64,000 nucleotides of DNA from Streptomyces sp. TG1A-8 (GCF_030499535.1 NZ_JASTLB010000001.1:6510001-6574000), one strand, 5' to 3'. Counted from the stretch's first letter, positions 7,884 through 17,906 are shown. Made by a program: numbers and translations. Notes: generated from the sequence alone by a model not told the origin.

Positions 7884-10800
7884 ATGGGCGGCAAGGCGAC
7901 CGGGACGACCGACACGGTCCCGGGCGATCAGGAACTGAGAAGACTCCTCGCGGGTCTGACCGCCGTGCGTGACGGAGACTTCGGCACACGGCTGCCCGAC
8001 GACTCCAGCGGACTGATGGGCGACATCGCCACCGTCTTCAACGGCATGGTCGACCAGCTGTCCGTGTTCACCTCCGAGGTCACCCGCGTGGCCCGCGAGG
8101 TCGGCACGGAGGGCACCCTCGGCGGCCAGGCCGAGGTGCCGGGCGTCTCCGGCACCTGGGCCGACCTCACCGACTCCGTCAACGCCATGGCGGGCAACCT
8201 CACGACCCAGGTCCGCGACATCGCCCAGGTGGCCACCGCCGTGGCCAAGGGCGACCTGTCCCAGAAGATCGACGTACCCGCGCGTGGCGAGGTCCTCCAG
8301 CTGAAGGAGACCGTCAACACGATGGTGGACCAGCTGTCGGCCTTCGCCGACGAGGTCACCCGCGTGGCGCGCGAGGTGGGCACCGAGGGCCGCCTCGGCG
8401 GCCAGGCGCAGGTGCCCGGCGTCGCCGGTGTGTGGCGGGACCTGACGGACTCGGTCAACTTCATGGCCGGGAACCTGACCGCCCAGGTGCGCAACGTCGC
8501 CCAGGTGACGACGGCGGTGGCCCAGGGCGACCTGTCGCAGAAGATCACGGTGGACGCGCGAGGCGAGATCCTGGAGCTGAAGAGCACCATCAACACGATG
8601 GTGGACCAGCTGTCCGCGTTCGCCGACGAGGTCACCCGCGTGGCGCGCGAGGTGGGCACCGAGGGCCGCCTCGGCGGCCAGGCGGACGTCAAGGGCGTCA
8701 AGGGAACCTGGCGGGACCTGACGGACTCGGTCAACTTCATGGCCGGGAACCTCACCGCCCAGGTGCGCAACGTCGCCCAGGTGGCCACGGCGGTGGCCCA
8801 GGGCGACCTGTCGCAGAAGATCACGGTGGACGCGCGAGGCGAGATCCTGGAGCTGAAGAACACCATCAACACGATGGTGGACCAGCTGTCCGCGTTCGCC
8901 GACGAGGTCACCCGCGTGGCCCGCGAGGTCGGCACCGCCGGCAACCTCGGCGGCCAGGCGACCGTGCGCGGCGTCTCGGGCACCTGGAAGGACCTTACGG
9001 ACAACGTCAACGTGATGGCCTCCAACCTCACGCACCAGGTCCGCTCCATCGCCCAGGTCGCCACCGCCGTGGCCAAGGGCGACCTCTCGCAGAAGATCAC
9101 CGTCGAGGCCAAGGGCGAGGTCGCCGCGCTCGCCGACGTGATCAACACCATGGTCGACACGCTCTCCGCGTTCGCCGACGAGGTCACCCGCGTGGCGCGC
9201 GAGGTGGGCACCGAGGGCCGCCTGGGCGGCCAGGCGCACGTGCCCAACGTGGCCGGCACCTGGAAGGACCTCACCGACAACGTCAACTCCATGGCCAACA
9301 ACCTCACCGGCCAGGTGCGCAACATCGCGCTGGTGACCACCGCCGTGGCCAAGGGCGACCTGTCGAAGAAGATCGACGTCGACGCCCGGGGCGAGATCCT
9401 CGAACTGAAGACGACCATCAACACGATGGTGGACCAGCTGTCCGCGTTCGCCGACGAGGTCACCCGCGTGGCGCGCGAGGTGGGCACCGAGGGCCGCCTG
9501 GGCGGCCAGGCCGAGGTCGAGGGCGTCTCCGGCACCTGGAAGCGCCTGACGGAGAACGTCAACGAGCTCGCCGGCAACCTCACCCGGCAGGTCCGTGCCA
9601 TCGCCGACGTGACCAGCGCCGTCGCCGAGGGCGACCTGACCCGCTCCATCACCGTCGACGCCTCCGGCGAGGTCGCCGACCTCAAGGACAACATCAACTC
9701 CATGGTGGAGTCCCTGCGCGAGACCACCCGGGCCAACCAGGAACAGGACTGGCTCAAGACCAACCTGGCCCGGATCTCCGGCCTCATGCAGGGCCACCGC
9801 GACCTGCCCGTCGTCGCCGAACTGATCATGGACGAGCTGGTGCCGCAGGTCTCCGCGCAGTACGGAGCCTTCTACCTCGCCGAGGAGAGCGCGTCCGGGC
9901 CCGAGCTGCGGCTCGTCGGCTCCTACGGAAGACCGGAGGCGGACTTCCGGCCCACGCGGATCCCGTTCGGCCGCTCCCTGGTCGGGCAGGCCGCGCGCAG
10001 CCGCCGCACGATCGCCGTCGAGCAGCTGCCGCCGGGCTACGTCACCATCTCCTCCGGGCTCGGGCAGGTCGAGCCCAGCACCCTGCTGCTGCTGCCCATC
10101 GTCTTCGAGGACCAGGTCCTCGGCGTCATCGAACTGGCCTCCGTCACCACCTTCACCGAGATCCAGCGGGACTTCCTGGAACAGCTGGTGGAGACGATCG
10201 GGGTCAACGTCAACACGATCGTCGCCAACGCCCGCACCGACGAACTGCTGGAGGAGTCCCAGCGCCTGACCAGCGAACTGCAGTCCCGCTCCGCCGAGCT
10301 GCAGGCGCGGCAGGAGGAACTGCAGCGGTCCAACGCGGAACTGGAGGAGAAGGCCTCGCTGCTGGCCGAGCAGAACCGGGACATCGAGGCGAAGAACCTG
10401 CAGATCGAGCAGGCCCGGCAGGAACTGGAGGCGCGCGCCCAGCAGCTGTCGCTCGCCTCGAAGTACAAGTCCGAGTTCCTCGCGAACATGAGCCACGAGC
10501 TGCGCACCCCGCTCAACAGCCTGCTCATCCTCGCCCAGCTGCTGGCCCAGAACCCCTCCCGCAACCTCACGCCGAAGCAGGTGGAGTACGCGGGCATCAT
10601 CCACTCCGCCGGCTCGGACCTGCTCCAGCTCATCAACGACATCCTCGACCTGTCCAAGGTCGAGGCCGGCAAGATGGACGTCACGCCCGAACGGGTCCCG
10701 CTGCGGCAGCTCATCGAGTACGTCGAGGCCACCTTCCGGCCGATGACCTCGCAGAAGAGCCTGGAGTTCACCGTCAGCACGGCGGCCGGCGCCCCCGCAG

Positions 10801-12152
10801 ACCTGTTGACCGACGACTCCCGGCTGCGGCAGATCCTGCGCAACCTGCTGTCCAACGCCGTCAAGTTCACCGAACAGGGCAGCGTCGAACTGCGCATCGA
10901 GCCCGCCTCCGACAGCGAGGTGCCCGAGGGCGTGGTGCGCGGCGGCACCATCGTGGCCTTCCGCGTGAAGGACACCGGCATCGGCATCCCGGAACAGCAG
11001 CGGGAGGCGATCTTCGGCGCCTTCCAGCAGGCGGACGGCACCACGAGCCGCAAGTACGGCGGCACCGGTCTCGGCCTGTCCATCACCCGGGAGATCGCCC
11101 ACCTGCTCGGCGGCGCCGTCACCGTGAACAGCACGCCCGGCAAGGGCAGCACGTTCACCCTCTTCCTGCCCGTCGCCCGGACCGACTTCGAAGAGCTCCT
11201 GGCGGGCGGCAGGCCCGTGCCCAGGGCGGTCGAGCCGTCCCCGGCCGGCGAGCCGCCCGCGCCGGTGCCCGCGGCGGGGGCCCGGCCGGGCACCGCGAGG
11301 AGGCAGCGCCCGCGCCGCCTGCTCGTCGTGGAGGAGCGCCCCCGCGGACTGCTCACGCTCGTCGCCGAGAGCGTGGTCGGCGACCTCGCGCACCACCGGG
11401 CCGACGGGTCGGACGACACCTCCGTGGACATCATCACCGCGGTCGGCGCCCAGGAGGCGGCCGGCGCCCTCGCCGCGGAGCCCTGCCACTGCGTCGTCGT
11501 GGAACTCGGCGCGCCGGACGGGGAGTCCGCGCGCTTCCTGGAGGCCCTGCACGGCGACTCGGCGCTGGCGAGCGTCCCGGTGCTGGTGCACAGCTCGCAC
11601 CGCGCCGAGGGCGTTCCCGAGGAGCCGATGACCGGCTCCCTGGAGTACCTGTTCAGCCTGGACGAGCTGCGCGAGCGGATCGCCCTGCACCTGTCGACCG
11701 AGGAGCCCGGCGAGGTGCTCACCCTGGTCCGCGGCGACGACCCCCAGTTGACGGCGCCGCACCTGGTCGACGAGCAGACCCGGGGCCGTACCGTCCTGGT
11801 CGTGGACGACGACGCCCGCAACCTCTTCGCGCTGAGCGGCATCCTGGAACTGCACGGCTTCCGGGTCCTGCACGCGGAGAACGGCCGCAAGGGCATCGAG
11901 ACGCTGGTGCACAACCCGGACGTGGAACTCGTCCTGATGGACGTGATGATGCCCGAGATGGACGGCTACACGGCCACGGCCGAGATCCGCAAGATCCCGC
12001 GGTACGCGGACCTCCCGGTGATCGCCGTGACCGCCAAGGCCATGCAGGGCGACCGGGAGAAGAGCCTCGCCTCCGGAGCCAGCGACTACGTCACGAAGCC
12101 CGTGGACACGCACGACCTCATCGCGTGCGTCCGGCGCTGGCTCCCCGCATGA
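7884..12152 (+). CDS. poly-HAMP hybrid sensor histidine kinase/response regulator
   Basis: A 1422-residue cytoplasmic hybrid kinase. Residues ~1-71 are a half HAMP unit, ~72-623 are six tandem 92-residue HAMP units, ~630-778 a GAF domain, ~785-860 a coiled coil, then HisKA with SHELRTPLN (phospho-His871). HATPase_c follows with [10 protein letters not shown] and GGTGLGLSI (~970-1092), then a degenerate receiver (~1145-1280, with ELGAP where the phospho-Asp is expected), and a canonical receiver with [10 protein letters not shown] (Asp1353) and a TKPVD end. No membrane segment is present. The layout resembles fungal group III (Nik1/Os-1) kinases. The ATG follows GGGAGCGG/GAGGG. The ANTAR/PP2C gene starts 49 bases downstream, so the two are likely co-transcribed. 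Confidence 0.93.
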   Translation: MGGKATGTTDTVPGDQELRRLLAGLTAVRDGDFGTRLPDDSSGLMGDIATVFNGMVDQLSVFTSEVTRVAREVGTEGTLGGQAEVPGVSGTWADLTDSVNAMAGNLTTQVRDIAQVATAVAKGDLSQKIDVPARGEVLQLKETVNTMVDQLSAFADEVTRVAREVGTEGRLGGQAQVPGVAGVWRDLTDSVNFMAGNLTAQVRNVAQVTTAVAQGDLSQKITVDARGEILELKSTINTMVDQLSAFADEVTRVAREVGTEGRLGGQADVKGVKGTWRDLTDSVNFMAGNLTAQVRNVAQVATAVAQGDLSQKITVDARGEILELKNTINTMVDQLSAFADEVTRVAREVGTAGNLGGQATVRGVSGTWKDLTDNVNVMASNLTHQVRSIAQVATAVAKGDLSQKITVEAKGEVAALADVINTMVDTLSAFADEVTRVAREVGTEGRLGGQAHVPNVAGTWKDLTDNVNSMANNLTGQVRNIALVTTAVAKGDLSKKIDVDARGEILELKTTINTMVDQLSAFADEVTRVAREVGTEGRLGGQAEVEGVSGTWKRLTENVNELAGNLTRQVRAIADVTSAVAEGDLTRSITVDASGEVADLKDNINSMVESLRETTRANQEQDWLKTNLARISGLMQGHRDLPVVAELIMDELVPQVSAQYGAFYLAEESASGPELRLVGSYGRPEADFRPTRIPFGRSLVGQAARSRRTIAVEQLPPGYVTISSGLGQVEPSTLLLLPIVFEDQVLGVIELASVTTFTEIQRDFLEQLVETIGVNVNTIVANARTDELLEESQRLTSELQSRSAELQARQEELQRSNAELEEKASLLAEQNRDIEAKNLQIEQARQELEARAQQLSLASKYKSEFLANMSHELRTPLNSLLILAQLLAQNPSRNLTPKQVEYAGIIHSAGSDLLQLINDILDLSKVEAGKMDVTPERVPLRQLIEYVEATFRPMTSQKSLEFTVSTAAGAPADLLTDDSRLRQILRNLLSNAVKFTEQGSVELRIEPASDSEVPEGVVRGGTIVAFRVKDTGIGIPEQQREAIFGAFQQADGTTSRKYGGTGLGLSITREIAHLLGGAVTVNSTPGKGSTFTLFLPVARTDFEELLAGGRPVPRAVEPSPAGEPPAPVPAAGARPGTARRQRPRRLLVVEERPRGLLTLVAESVVGDLAHHRADGSDDTSVDIITAVGAQEAAGALAAEPCHCVVVELGAPDGESARFLEALHGDSALASVPVLVHSSHRAEGVPEEPMTGSLEYLFSLDELRERIALHLSTEEPGEVLTLVRGDDPQLTAPHLVDEQTRGRTVLVVDDDARNLFALSGILELHGFRVLHAENGRKGIETLVHNPDVELVLMDVMMPEMDGYTATAEIRKIPRYADLPVIAVTAKAMQGDREKSLASGASDYVTKPVDTHDLIACVRRWLPA
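8097..9752 (+). repeat. six tandem 276-base repeats encoding HAMP units
   Basis: Six head-to-tail units of exactly 276 bases (92 codons) start at 8097, 8373, 8649, 8925, 9201 and 9477, each with EVGTxGxLGGQA at its N-terminus. Units 2 and 3 are nearly identical over long stretches, and unit 4 deviates most at its start ([14 protein letters not shown]). The high identity suggests recent duplication or gene conversion. This is also a place where assemblies can collapse. Confidence 0.95.
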
Positions 12153-12201
12153 GGACACCCCCGCCCGTCCCGCCGCCCGCCGGCCTAGGAGCACGCACAC
12201 G

Positions 12202-14799
12202 GTGAACGTCCACGACCCGTCGCAGCAGCCCGCGGCAGCCGCCGCGGGCCCCGGCACCCCCGATGCCCCGGAGCCCGTCCGGGCCCGGGTCCCCGCGATC
12301 GCGGGCACGTACGGGACCGCGGTGCGCGCGCCGCAGGCGCCGGACCTGCCGGACCCGGCGGCCCCGGGGACGCCGGGTCCGGCAGGTCCGGAGACGGCCG
12401 TGCCCGGACCGGCGGGGCCGGAGGGGACCGAACCGGACACGGCCGCACTCGACCTGCCCAAGGTGCCCGCCACCTCGCCGGTCGGCCGGCTCGCCGCCAC
12501 CGTGGAGCGGCTGCGCCAGGAGGTGCGGGCCGCGCAGGCGGAGGCCGAGGGCCGGGCACTGATCGAACTGGCGAAGGGCATCCTCGTGGAGCGGCTCGGC
12601 TGCGGCCCCGCCCAGGCCGCACGCCAGCTCGCCGAGCTGACCGAACGGGCCCGGACGACGACGCTGGAACTGGCGGTGGACGTCATCAACCAGGCCGCCC
12701 GGGACCGCGTCTCCGAGGTCACCGACGCCTTCCTGGCCACCACCGCGGAGCCGGACCGGACGGCCGAGGAGTCCGCCGCCGTGCGGCTGCGCGCCGCCGA
12801 GAGCGGGGCGCTGGCCGCGGACGACACCCAGGCGGTGGCCGACTCGCTGCTCCAGCACGCCCTGCGCCCGCTCGGCGCGGTGGCCGTCGCGATCTGGGCC
12901 GCGGGCTCCGACGGTTCACTGACCCTCGCCGGCAGCGCCGGCTTCCCGCCCGCCGAGGCGGCCCGCTGGCGCTACGTCCCGCCGGACGTGGCGACCGTCG
13001 CCCGGCGCGGCCTGACCGAACCCGAGGGGCAGTGGCTGCCCTCGCTCGCCGAGTCCGGGCTGCCCACCATCGGCCGGCACGACTTCCCGGACGGTGCGCG
13101 CGCGGCCGTGCCCGCCGGTGCGGGCGGCCGGATCCACGGCGTGCTGGAGATCGCCTGGCCCGGGCCGGAGGGAGCGCGGCCGCCCCAGGTGGTCCGCCAG
13201 ATGGAAGCGCTCGCCGAGCTGTGCGCGCACACCCTGGAGGCCTACGCGCTCCCGTCCGGTGCCGCGCAGGAGCCCCGGATGCTGCCCGACGTGGTGGAGC
13301 TGATGGACCTCGCGGACGGACTGCACGACCCGGCGCTGGTGCTCGTCCCGCACCTGGACGACTCGGGGCAGCTGGTCGACTTCCGCATCCAGCACGTCAA
13401 CAGCCACTTCCTCGACCCGGCGGGCCGGTCCCGGGCCGTCGTCAACGGCGCCCTGCTGCTGGAGGCCTACCCGATGGCCGCCGGGGCCAGCGAGCTGTTC
13501 CAGCGGGTCGAGCGGGTCTACGCCACCGGCGAGCCGTTCAGGGCCCACCGCATGCGGCTCACCGCGCTCGTCGACCAGGTGCCGCTGTCGGCCGTCGCCG
13601 ACATCAGCGTCAGCCGGCACGGCTCCAGCGTGCTGCTGATCTGGCGCATCGAGGACGAGGCGGCCCGTCTGGCCAGCCTGCTCCAGCACGCCCAGCGGCT
13701 CGGCCGCATCGGCGGCTTCGAGGAGAACCTGCTCACCGGCGAGATCACCTGGAACGGCCAGCTGTTCAGCCTGTACGGCCGTCCGCCCACCAGCCTGCCG
13801 GTGCCGCTGGAGGACCTGCCCGCGCACGCCCACCCCGACGACGCCGTCACCATCCGCCGCTTCCTGCGCACCCTGCTGCACCACCGCCGGCCGGCCTCCG
13901 CCGCGTTCCGGCTGCTGCGGCCCGACCAGGTGACCCGGCACATCCGCGTGGTGGCCGAACCGGTCCTGGACACCGGCGGCCAGCTGTTCGTCGTCCGCGG
14001 CGCCTACCAGGACATCTCGGCCCAGCACTGGACCGAGGTCGCCCTCGCCGCCACCCGCGACCAGCTCGCCCACACCGAGCAGCAGGCCGACGAGCGCAAC
14101 CGGCTGGCGCTCCAGCTCCAGCACGCCATCATGCCGCCGGCGCAGGCGCCGCTGAAGATGCCCGACCTCCAGGTCGCGGTGCGCTACCGGCCCGCCGAGA
14201 CCGAGCAGCTGGTCGGCGGCGACTGGTACGACGCCGTCGTCCTGCCCTCCGGCATGGTGCTGCTGTGCGTCGGGGACGTCGCCGGACACGGCATCGAGGC
14301 GGCGACCAGCATGGTCGTGCTGCGCAACGCGCTGCGCGGACTGGCCGTCACCGGTGCCGGCCCGGGCCAGCTGCTGTCCTGGCTGAACATCGTCGCCCAC
14401 CACCTGACCGGCGCGGTCACCGCGACCGCCGTGTGCGGTCTGTACGACGCCGAGCGGCGCACCCTGCGCTGGGCCCGCGCCGGCCACCTCCCGCCGGTCC
14501 TGGTGCGGGACGCCGAGGCGACCGCGCTACCCACCCTCAGGGGCCTGCTGCTGGGCGCGCTGCCGGAAGCCGTGTACGAGGAGACGGAGCTGCAGCTCGC
14601 CGAGGGCGACACCCTGCTGATGTACACCGACGGCCTGATCGAGCGCCGGGACCGCTCCGTCGAGGAGTCCCTGTCGCACCTGCTGGACACGGCGCGCTCG
14701 GCGCCCCGCACCCTGGACCAGCAGCTGGACCGGCTCCTCACCTACAGCAGGTCGGACACCGACGACGACACCTGCATCGTCGGCATCAGGGTCCTCTGA
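12202..14799 (+). CDS. ANTAR-GAF-PAS-PP2C multidomain phosphatase
   Basis: An 865-residue soluble protein. A Pro/Ala/Gly-rich disordered N-terminus (~1-90) leads to an ANTAR-like helical segment (~105-160, with ALIELAKGILVERLGCGPAQAARQL), a GAF-like region, PAS-type domains (VAEPV...GAYQDISAQ around 590-610) and a C-terminal SpoIIE phosphatase with LQHAIMPP, GGDWYDAVVL, VGDVAGHG, MYTDGLIE and DDDTCIVG. ANTAR domains usually bind RNA hairpins for antitermination; combined with a phosphatase the role may be protein contact instead (inference). The GTG start follows TAGGAG. It lies directly after the hybrid kinase and converges with an RsbW-like ATPase gene 26 bases away. Confidence 0.9.
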   Translation: MNVHDPSQQPAAAAAGPGTPDAPEPVRARVPAIAGTYGTAVRAPQAPDLPDPAAPGTPGPAGPETAVPGPAGPEGTEPDTAALDLPKVPATSPVGRLAATVERLRQEVRAAQAEAEGRALIELAKGILVERLGCGPAQAARQLAELTERARTTTLELAVDVINQAARDRVSEVTDAFLATTAEPDRTAEESAAVRLRAAESGALAADDTQAVADSLLQHALRPLGAVAVAIWAAGSDGSLTLAGSAGFPPAEAARWRYVPPDVATVARRGLTEPEGQWLPSLAESGLPTIGRHDFPDGARAAVPAGAGGRIHGVLEIAWPGPEGARPPQVVRQMEALAELCAHTLEAYALPSGAAQEPRMLPDVVELMDLADGLHDPALVLVPHLDDSGQLVDFRIQHVNSHFLDPAGRSRAVVNGALLLEAYPMAAGASELFQRVERVYATGEPFRAHRMRLTALVDQVPLSAVADISVSRHGSSVLLIWRIEDEAARLASLLQHAQRLGRIGGFEENLLTGEITWNGQLFSLYGRPPTSLPVPLEDLPAHAHPDDAVTIRRFLRTLLHHRRPASAAFRLLRPDQVTRHIRVVAEPVLDTGGQLFVVRGAYQDISAQHWTEVALAATRDQLAHTEQQADERNRLALQLQHAIMPPAQAPLKMPDLQVAVRYRPAETEQLVGGDWYDAVVLPSGMVLLCVGDVAGHGIEAATSMVVLRNALRGLAVTGAGPGQLLSWLNIVAHHLTGAVTATAVCGLYDAERRTLRWARAGHLPPVLVRDAEATALPTLRGLLLGALPEAVYEETELQLAEGDTLLMYTDGLIERRDRSVEESLSHLLDTARSAPRTLDQQLDRLLTYSRSDTDDDTCIVGIRVL

Positions 14800-14825
14800 G
14801 CCCCGGGGCGGGGGAGCCGCCCGGG

Positions 14826-15260
14826 TCAGCCGAGGGCGACGGTGGCCGTCACCCGCTTGCCGTGGGGCAGCGGCGTGACCTCCAAGCCGTCGCAGAGCAG
14901 GTTCACCAGGTGCAGTCCGTGCCCCCCGACCCGCCGGGGATCGGGCGGACGCTGCCGGGGCGCCTGCGTGGAGGTGTCCGTGACGGTGATCCGCAGTGCG
15001 ACGGCGTCGGGGGACACCTCCAGGCGCAGTCCGAGCGGACCGGGAGCGTGTTTGACGGCGTTGGTGACGAGTTCGCTGACCACGAGCTGGGCGTCCTGCA
15101 GCGCCCGCCGGCCCGGAGCGGGCCGGGCCCGGGCCAGGAGGGCGCCGACCGCCTCCCTGGAGTCGGCGATGCAGCTCGCCGCGGTGTCCCAGGTGCGGCT
15201 GTAGTGCAGGGGCGCCGGGCGGGTACGCGTCGTCGCGTGTGTCCTGAGGTGGGTGTCCAT
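14826..15260 (-). CDS. RsbW-like ATP-binding protein (anti-sigma factor family)
   Basis: A 144-residue GHKL-type ATPase with N box SELVTNAVKHAPG (~64-76) and G box GGHGLHLVNLL (~117-127), the fold of RsbW/SpoIIAB anti-sigma kinases and of the many Streptomyces HATPase_c_2 proteins. In partner switching such proteins bind a sigma factor or phosphorylate a STAS protein. It is transcribed divergently from the sigma factor gene 266 bases away and convergently with a PP2C gene, so a functional link is likely but not shown. Confidence 0.88.
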   Translation of the reverse strand: MDTHLRTHATTRTRPAPLHYSRTWDTAASCIADSREAVGALLARARPAPGRRALQDAQLVVSELVTNAVKHAPGPLGLRLEVSPDAVALRITVTDTSTQAPRQRPPDPRRVGGHGLHLVNLLCDGLEVTPLPHGKRVTATVALG

Positions 15261-15526
15261 GCTTCGTCGCCCTTTGCGTCTGGGGTCAAGGGCCCTTCCT
15301 GTGGTCGCGGAGGATCCTGCCGTTCTTGTCCCGGTTACCCACTGGGCCGTCGGTCAAGGGGACGCGCGCGGGGAATCCTCCGGTTGCCCCCACCGGCCCG
15401 GTGCGCACCCGGCCGCCCGCCGCCGCACGGCGTGCCGCATCCGGCCCGGACATGAGCGGCGGGTTCCGGGGTAGGCGCAGGCAAGCCGGCCGAACCGCGG
15501 CCGGCGACCCCGGGAGGCAATGGACC

Positions 15527-16366
15527 ATGACGGCCATGACGACGCAGCAGGCGAACGCGGTGCGACTGCCGGAGGTCGCCGACCCCGGACAGGTCGCCCC
15601 GCAGGACGCCCGTGCGCTGACCCGGATCTTCCTCGCCCGGCTCGCCGTCCTGGAGGAGGGGACGTCCGAGTACCAGTACGCGCGCAACACACTCATCGAG
15701 ATGAACATCTCCCTGGTGCGTTTCGCCGCGGCCCGCTTCCGCAACCGGGGCCCCGAGGAGATGGAGGACATCGTCCAGGTCGGGGTGATCGGTCTGATCA
15801 AGGCCATCGACCGGTTCGAGGTGTCCCGGGAGGTGGAGTTCACCTCCTTCTCGATCCCCTACATCGTGGGCGAGATCAAGCGGTTCTTCCGGGACACCTC
15901 CTGGGCCGTGCACGTGCCCCGGCGGTTGCAGGAGGCCCGCGTGCAGCTCGCCCGCGCGACCGAGGAGCTCTCCGGCCGCCTGGGCCGGACGCCGACCGTG
16001 GCGGAGCTGGCGCAGCTGATGTGCCTGCCCGAGGAGGAGGTCATCGAGGCGCGGCTCGCCTGCAACGGCTACACCTCCTCCTCCCTGGACGCCACCTTGA
16101 GCACCGGCGCGGACGGGGAGAGCGTGCTGGCCGACTTCATAGGCAGCGAGGACGCCGCGCTGGACCTCGTCGAGGACTTCCACGCCCTGGCCCCGCTCAT
16201 CGCCGAGCTGGGCGAGCGGGACCGGTTGATCCTGCACCTGCGGTTCGTGGAGGAGCGCACCCAGGCCGAGATCGGCGAGCGGCTCGGCGTGTCCCAGATG
16301 CACGTCTCCCGGCTCCTGTCGCGCCTGCTGGGCCGGCTGCGGTGCTCCATGCTGACCGAAGGCTGA
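15527..16366 (+). CDS. RNA polymerase sigma factor, SigB/SigF/SpoIIAC family
   Basis: A 279-residue group 3 sigma factor. Region 2 (DIVQVGVIGLIKAIDRFEV and VEFTSFSIPYIVGEIKRFFRD), region 3 (VPRRLQEARVQLARATEEL) and region 4 with the helix-turn-helix (RTQAEIGERLGVSQMHVSRLLSRLLGRL) are intact. I chose the ATG at 15527 because GGGAGG lies 9 bases upstream and upstream codons have no family features. It probably responds to osmotic or oxidative stress or development, as its relatives do. A perfect 24-bp hairpin terminates it. No STAS antagonist gene is in the window. Confidence 0.93.
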   Translation: MTAMTTQQANAVRLPEVADPGQVAPQDARALTRIFLARLAVLEEGTSEYQYARNTLIEMNISLVRFAAARFRNRGPEEMEDIVQVGVIGLIKAIDRFEVSREVEFTSFSIPYIVGEIKRFFRDTSWAVHVPRRLQEARVQLARATEELSGRLGRTPTVAELAQLMCLPEEEVIEARLACNGYTSSSLDATLSTGADGESVLADFIGSEDAALDLVEDFHALAPLIAELGERDRLILHLRFVEERTQAEIGERLGVSQMHVSRLLSRLLGRLRCSMLTEG

Positions 16367-16423
16367 CCGAAGGCCGAGCGGGAGGACCGGGCGCACCGAG
16401 AGCGTGCGCGGCGGGGACGAAAT

Positions 16424-16475
16424 CGTGGAGCGGGCCCGGAAAACCCTCGAAAGGGTTTTCCGGGCCCGCTCCACG
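16424..16475. terminator. bidirectional rho-independent type terminator (24-bp perfect stem)
   Basis: A perfect inverted repeat with two 24-base arms (16424-16447 and 16452-16475) and a CGAA tetraloop lies between the convergent sigma factor and csbD-like genes. The arms include AAAACCCT/AGGGTTTT at the tip, so each strand presents a short T run inside the stem rather than a long U tail. Confidence 0.85.
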
Positions 16476-16512
16476 CGTATTCCGCGTACATTTCGCGCAC
16501 CGCATTCGAATG

Positions 16513-16686
16513 TCAGTGCTTGAAGGCGTCCTTCGTCTTCTCCTTGGCCTCCCGGGCGTCCCCACGAGCGCCCTCCACGCGGCCCTCGGCCTCCATCCGC
16601 TCGTTGCCCACGGCGCGGCCCGCAGCCTCCTTGGCCTTGCCCTTGGCCTGCTCCGCCTTGGCCTTCGCCTTCTGGTCGCCTGCCAT
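16513..16686 (-). CDS. CsbD family stress-response protein
   Basis: A 57-residue, highly charged protein: MAGDQKAKAKAEQAKGKAKE, then AAGRAVGNERMEAEGR, ending TKDAFKH. The KAKGKAKEAAGRAVGNERMEAEG pattern is the CsbD signature. CsbD of Bacillus is SigB-controlled and its biochemical role is unknown. It converges on the SigB-type sigma factor gene and shares a bidirectional terminator with it. I found no clear GGGTAY-type promoter upstream. Confidence 0.85.
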   Translation of the reverse strand: MAGDQKAKAKAEQAKGKAKEAAGRAVGNERMEAEGRVEGARGDAREAKEKTKDAFKH

Positions 16687-16960
16687 CGGGTTTCACATCC
16701 CCACGTCTTCTCGGTGCGATTTCCCCATTCGGATTTCCGTTGCGCCGAGCTTCAAACCCCACTCCGTCGTCCCCCGCCTTCCGGGAATTCAAGGAGCCCT
16801 TCGCTCGGTTTCCGGGCACGGGAAAGCCGTCCTCGCCCTCCACGGCATCACATGATCGACCGGACGTCCGAGGCAAACGCCGGAGACCTGCCCGGCGGCG
16901 GACGAACCGTTCGGGACGCCCGGCGGGCCGGACCGGACGGGCCGTCCGCGCGGGCACCGG

Positions 16961-17584
16961 TCAGCGGGCGCGGCGGCGCCGCGCCAGGTGGCGTGCGACG
17001 AGGGCCGCGACCAAGGCCGCCAGACCGGCGAGGACGTAGCGCTGGTAGCGGGTGACCTCGTCGTACACGGTCGTGATGTGGCTGCCGGCGAGGTGGGCCA
17101 GGGTCGCCCAGAAACCGACCCACAGGGCCGCGCCGAGCGTGTTGAAGACGAGGAAGCGCCGCCAGGGCATGCCCGAGGCGCCGGCGACGATGCCGTTGGC
17201 CTGGCGCAGGCCCTCGATGAAGCGGGCCACGGTGACGATCTTGCCGCCGTGCCGCCCGAAGAACTCCTCGGTGGTCCGGAAGCGCTCCGGCGTCAGGAAC
17301 ACGTAGCGGCCCCAGCGGTGCACGAAGGCCCGGCCGCCGCCGCGGCCGATCAGATAGCCGATGTTGTCACCGGCCACGGCGGCGGCGAACGCGACCGCCG
17401 CCACGACGGCGATGTCCAGCCGGCCGGCCCCGGCGTAGACACCGGCGGCGATCAGGATCGTCTCGCCGGGTGCCGGAACCCCGAAGTCCTCCACGAGGAC
17501 CACGGCACCGACGGCCCAGTAGCCGTAGTGGCCGAGCAGGGGGGCCAGGTGCGCGAGCGGGCCTGGCAGGGGAGGGGCGGCCAT
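16961..17584 (-). CDS. DedA family membrane protein
   Basis: A 207-residue polytopic protein with the DedA/SNARE-associated signature: EDFGVPAPGETILIAAG (first motif), AAAVAGDNIGYLIGRGGGR and RFIEGLRQANGIVAGASGMPWRRF. DedA proteins are implicated in lipid flipping and membrane homeostasis; polyprenyl-phosphate or phosphatidylethanolamine transport is proposed for some. An in-frame GTG three codons upstream (17593) is an alternative start. Neither has an ideal ribosome binding site. A second DedA paralogue lies at 40162-40803. Confidence 0.88.
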   Translation of the reverse strand: MAAPPLPGPLAHLAPLLGHYGYWAVGAVVLVEDFGVPAPGETILIAAGVYAGAGRLDIAVVAAVAFAAAVAGDNIGYLIGRGGGRAFVHRWGRYVFLTPERFRTTEEFFGRHGGKIVTVARFIEGLRQANGIVAGASGMPWRRFLVFNTLGAALWVGFWATLAHLAGSHITTVYDEVTRYQRYVLAGLAALVAALVARHLARRRRAR

Positions 17585-17641
17585 GCCTCCCACCGTACGT
17601 GAGCACCGGTCGCCGGCCGGGGCCGCCGGGAGGAGGCACCG

Positions 17642-17830
17642 CTAGCGGACCGGAGCGGGGCCGTTCCCGCCGCCCGGGCCGGGCTGGCAGGTGTGGCACA
17701 GTTCGTGCTCCCCGTCGCGGGTCACGACCGTTCCCCAGCCGAGGCAGTGTTCGCAGCCGCGGGCCAGGTAGAGGTCGGGGTGGGGCGGGAGGTGGGGGCC
17801 GTGGGGGCTGTGGTGGGCTCCGTGCGCCAT
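17642..17830 (-). CDS. small Cys-rich hypothetical protein (62 aa)
   Basis: A 62-residue protein: a His/Pro-rich N-terminus (MAHGAHHSPHGPHLPPHP), then GCEHCLGWGTV and LCHTC, giving two CxxC pairs ~18 residues apart that look like a small zinc ribbon. AAGGAG lies about 10 bases before the ATG. The family and function are not known to me; metal binding is an inference. A candidate promoter with a direct repeat lies just upstream. Confidence 0.65.
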   Translation of the reverse strand: MAHGAHHSPHGPHLPPHPDLYLARGCEHCLGWGTVVTRDGEHELCHTCQPGPGGGNGPAPVR

Positions 17831-17879
17831 GCGGTGAGCGGCTCCTTGGAGTCGGGCGGGCGGGGTCCGGCGCTCACCA

Positions 17880-17906
17880 TTATGTCTGATTTTTTCGTTA
17901 TGTCTG
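17880..17906 (-). promoter_or_regulatory. AT-rich direct repeat and candidate promoter
   Basis: Two copies of TTATGTCTG (17880-17888 and 17898-17906) are spaced 18 bp start to start in an otherwise GC-rich gap. On the minus strand this reads CAGACA-16 bases-CATAAT, a plausible -35/-10 pair for the small Cys-rich gene. The repeats could also be an operator. Confidence 0.4.

Noticed and set aside
12153..12201. ANTAR target hairpin between the kinase and the ANTAR/PP2C gene
   Set aside because: The 49-base gap shows no paired hexaloop hairpins of the ANTAR type.
7767..12827. A 1686-residue minus-strand open frame opposite the poly-HAMP kinase
   Set aside because: It is the shadow of the kinase and the ANTAR/PP2C gene; its composition (Gly/Val/His/Asp repeats) mirrors the HAMP repeats and has no recognisable domain.
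15261..15526. SigB-type autoregulatory promoter between the ATPase and sigma genes
   Set aside because: Only GGGTAA (minus strand) and GGGTAG (plus strand) are found, neither with the expected -35 element at the right spacing.
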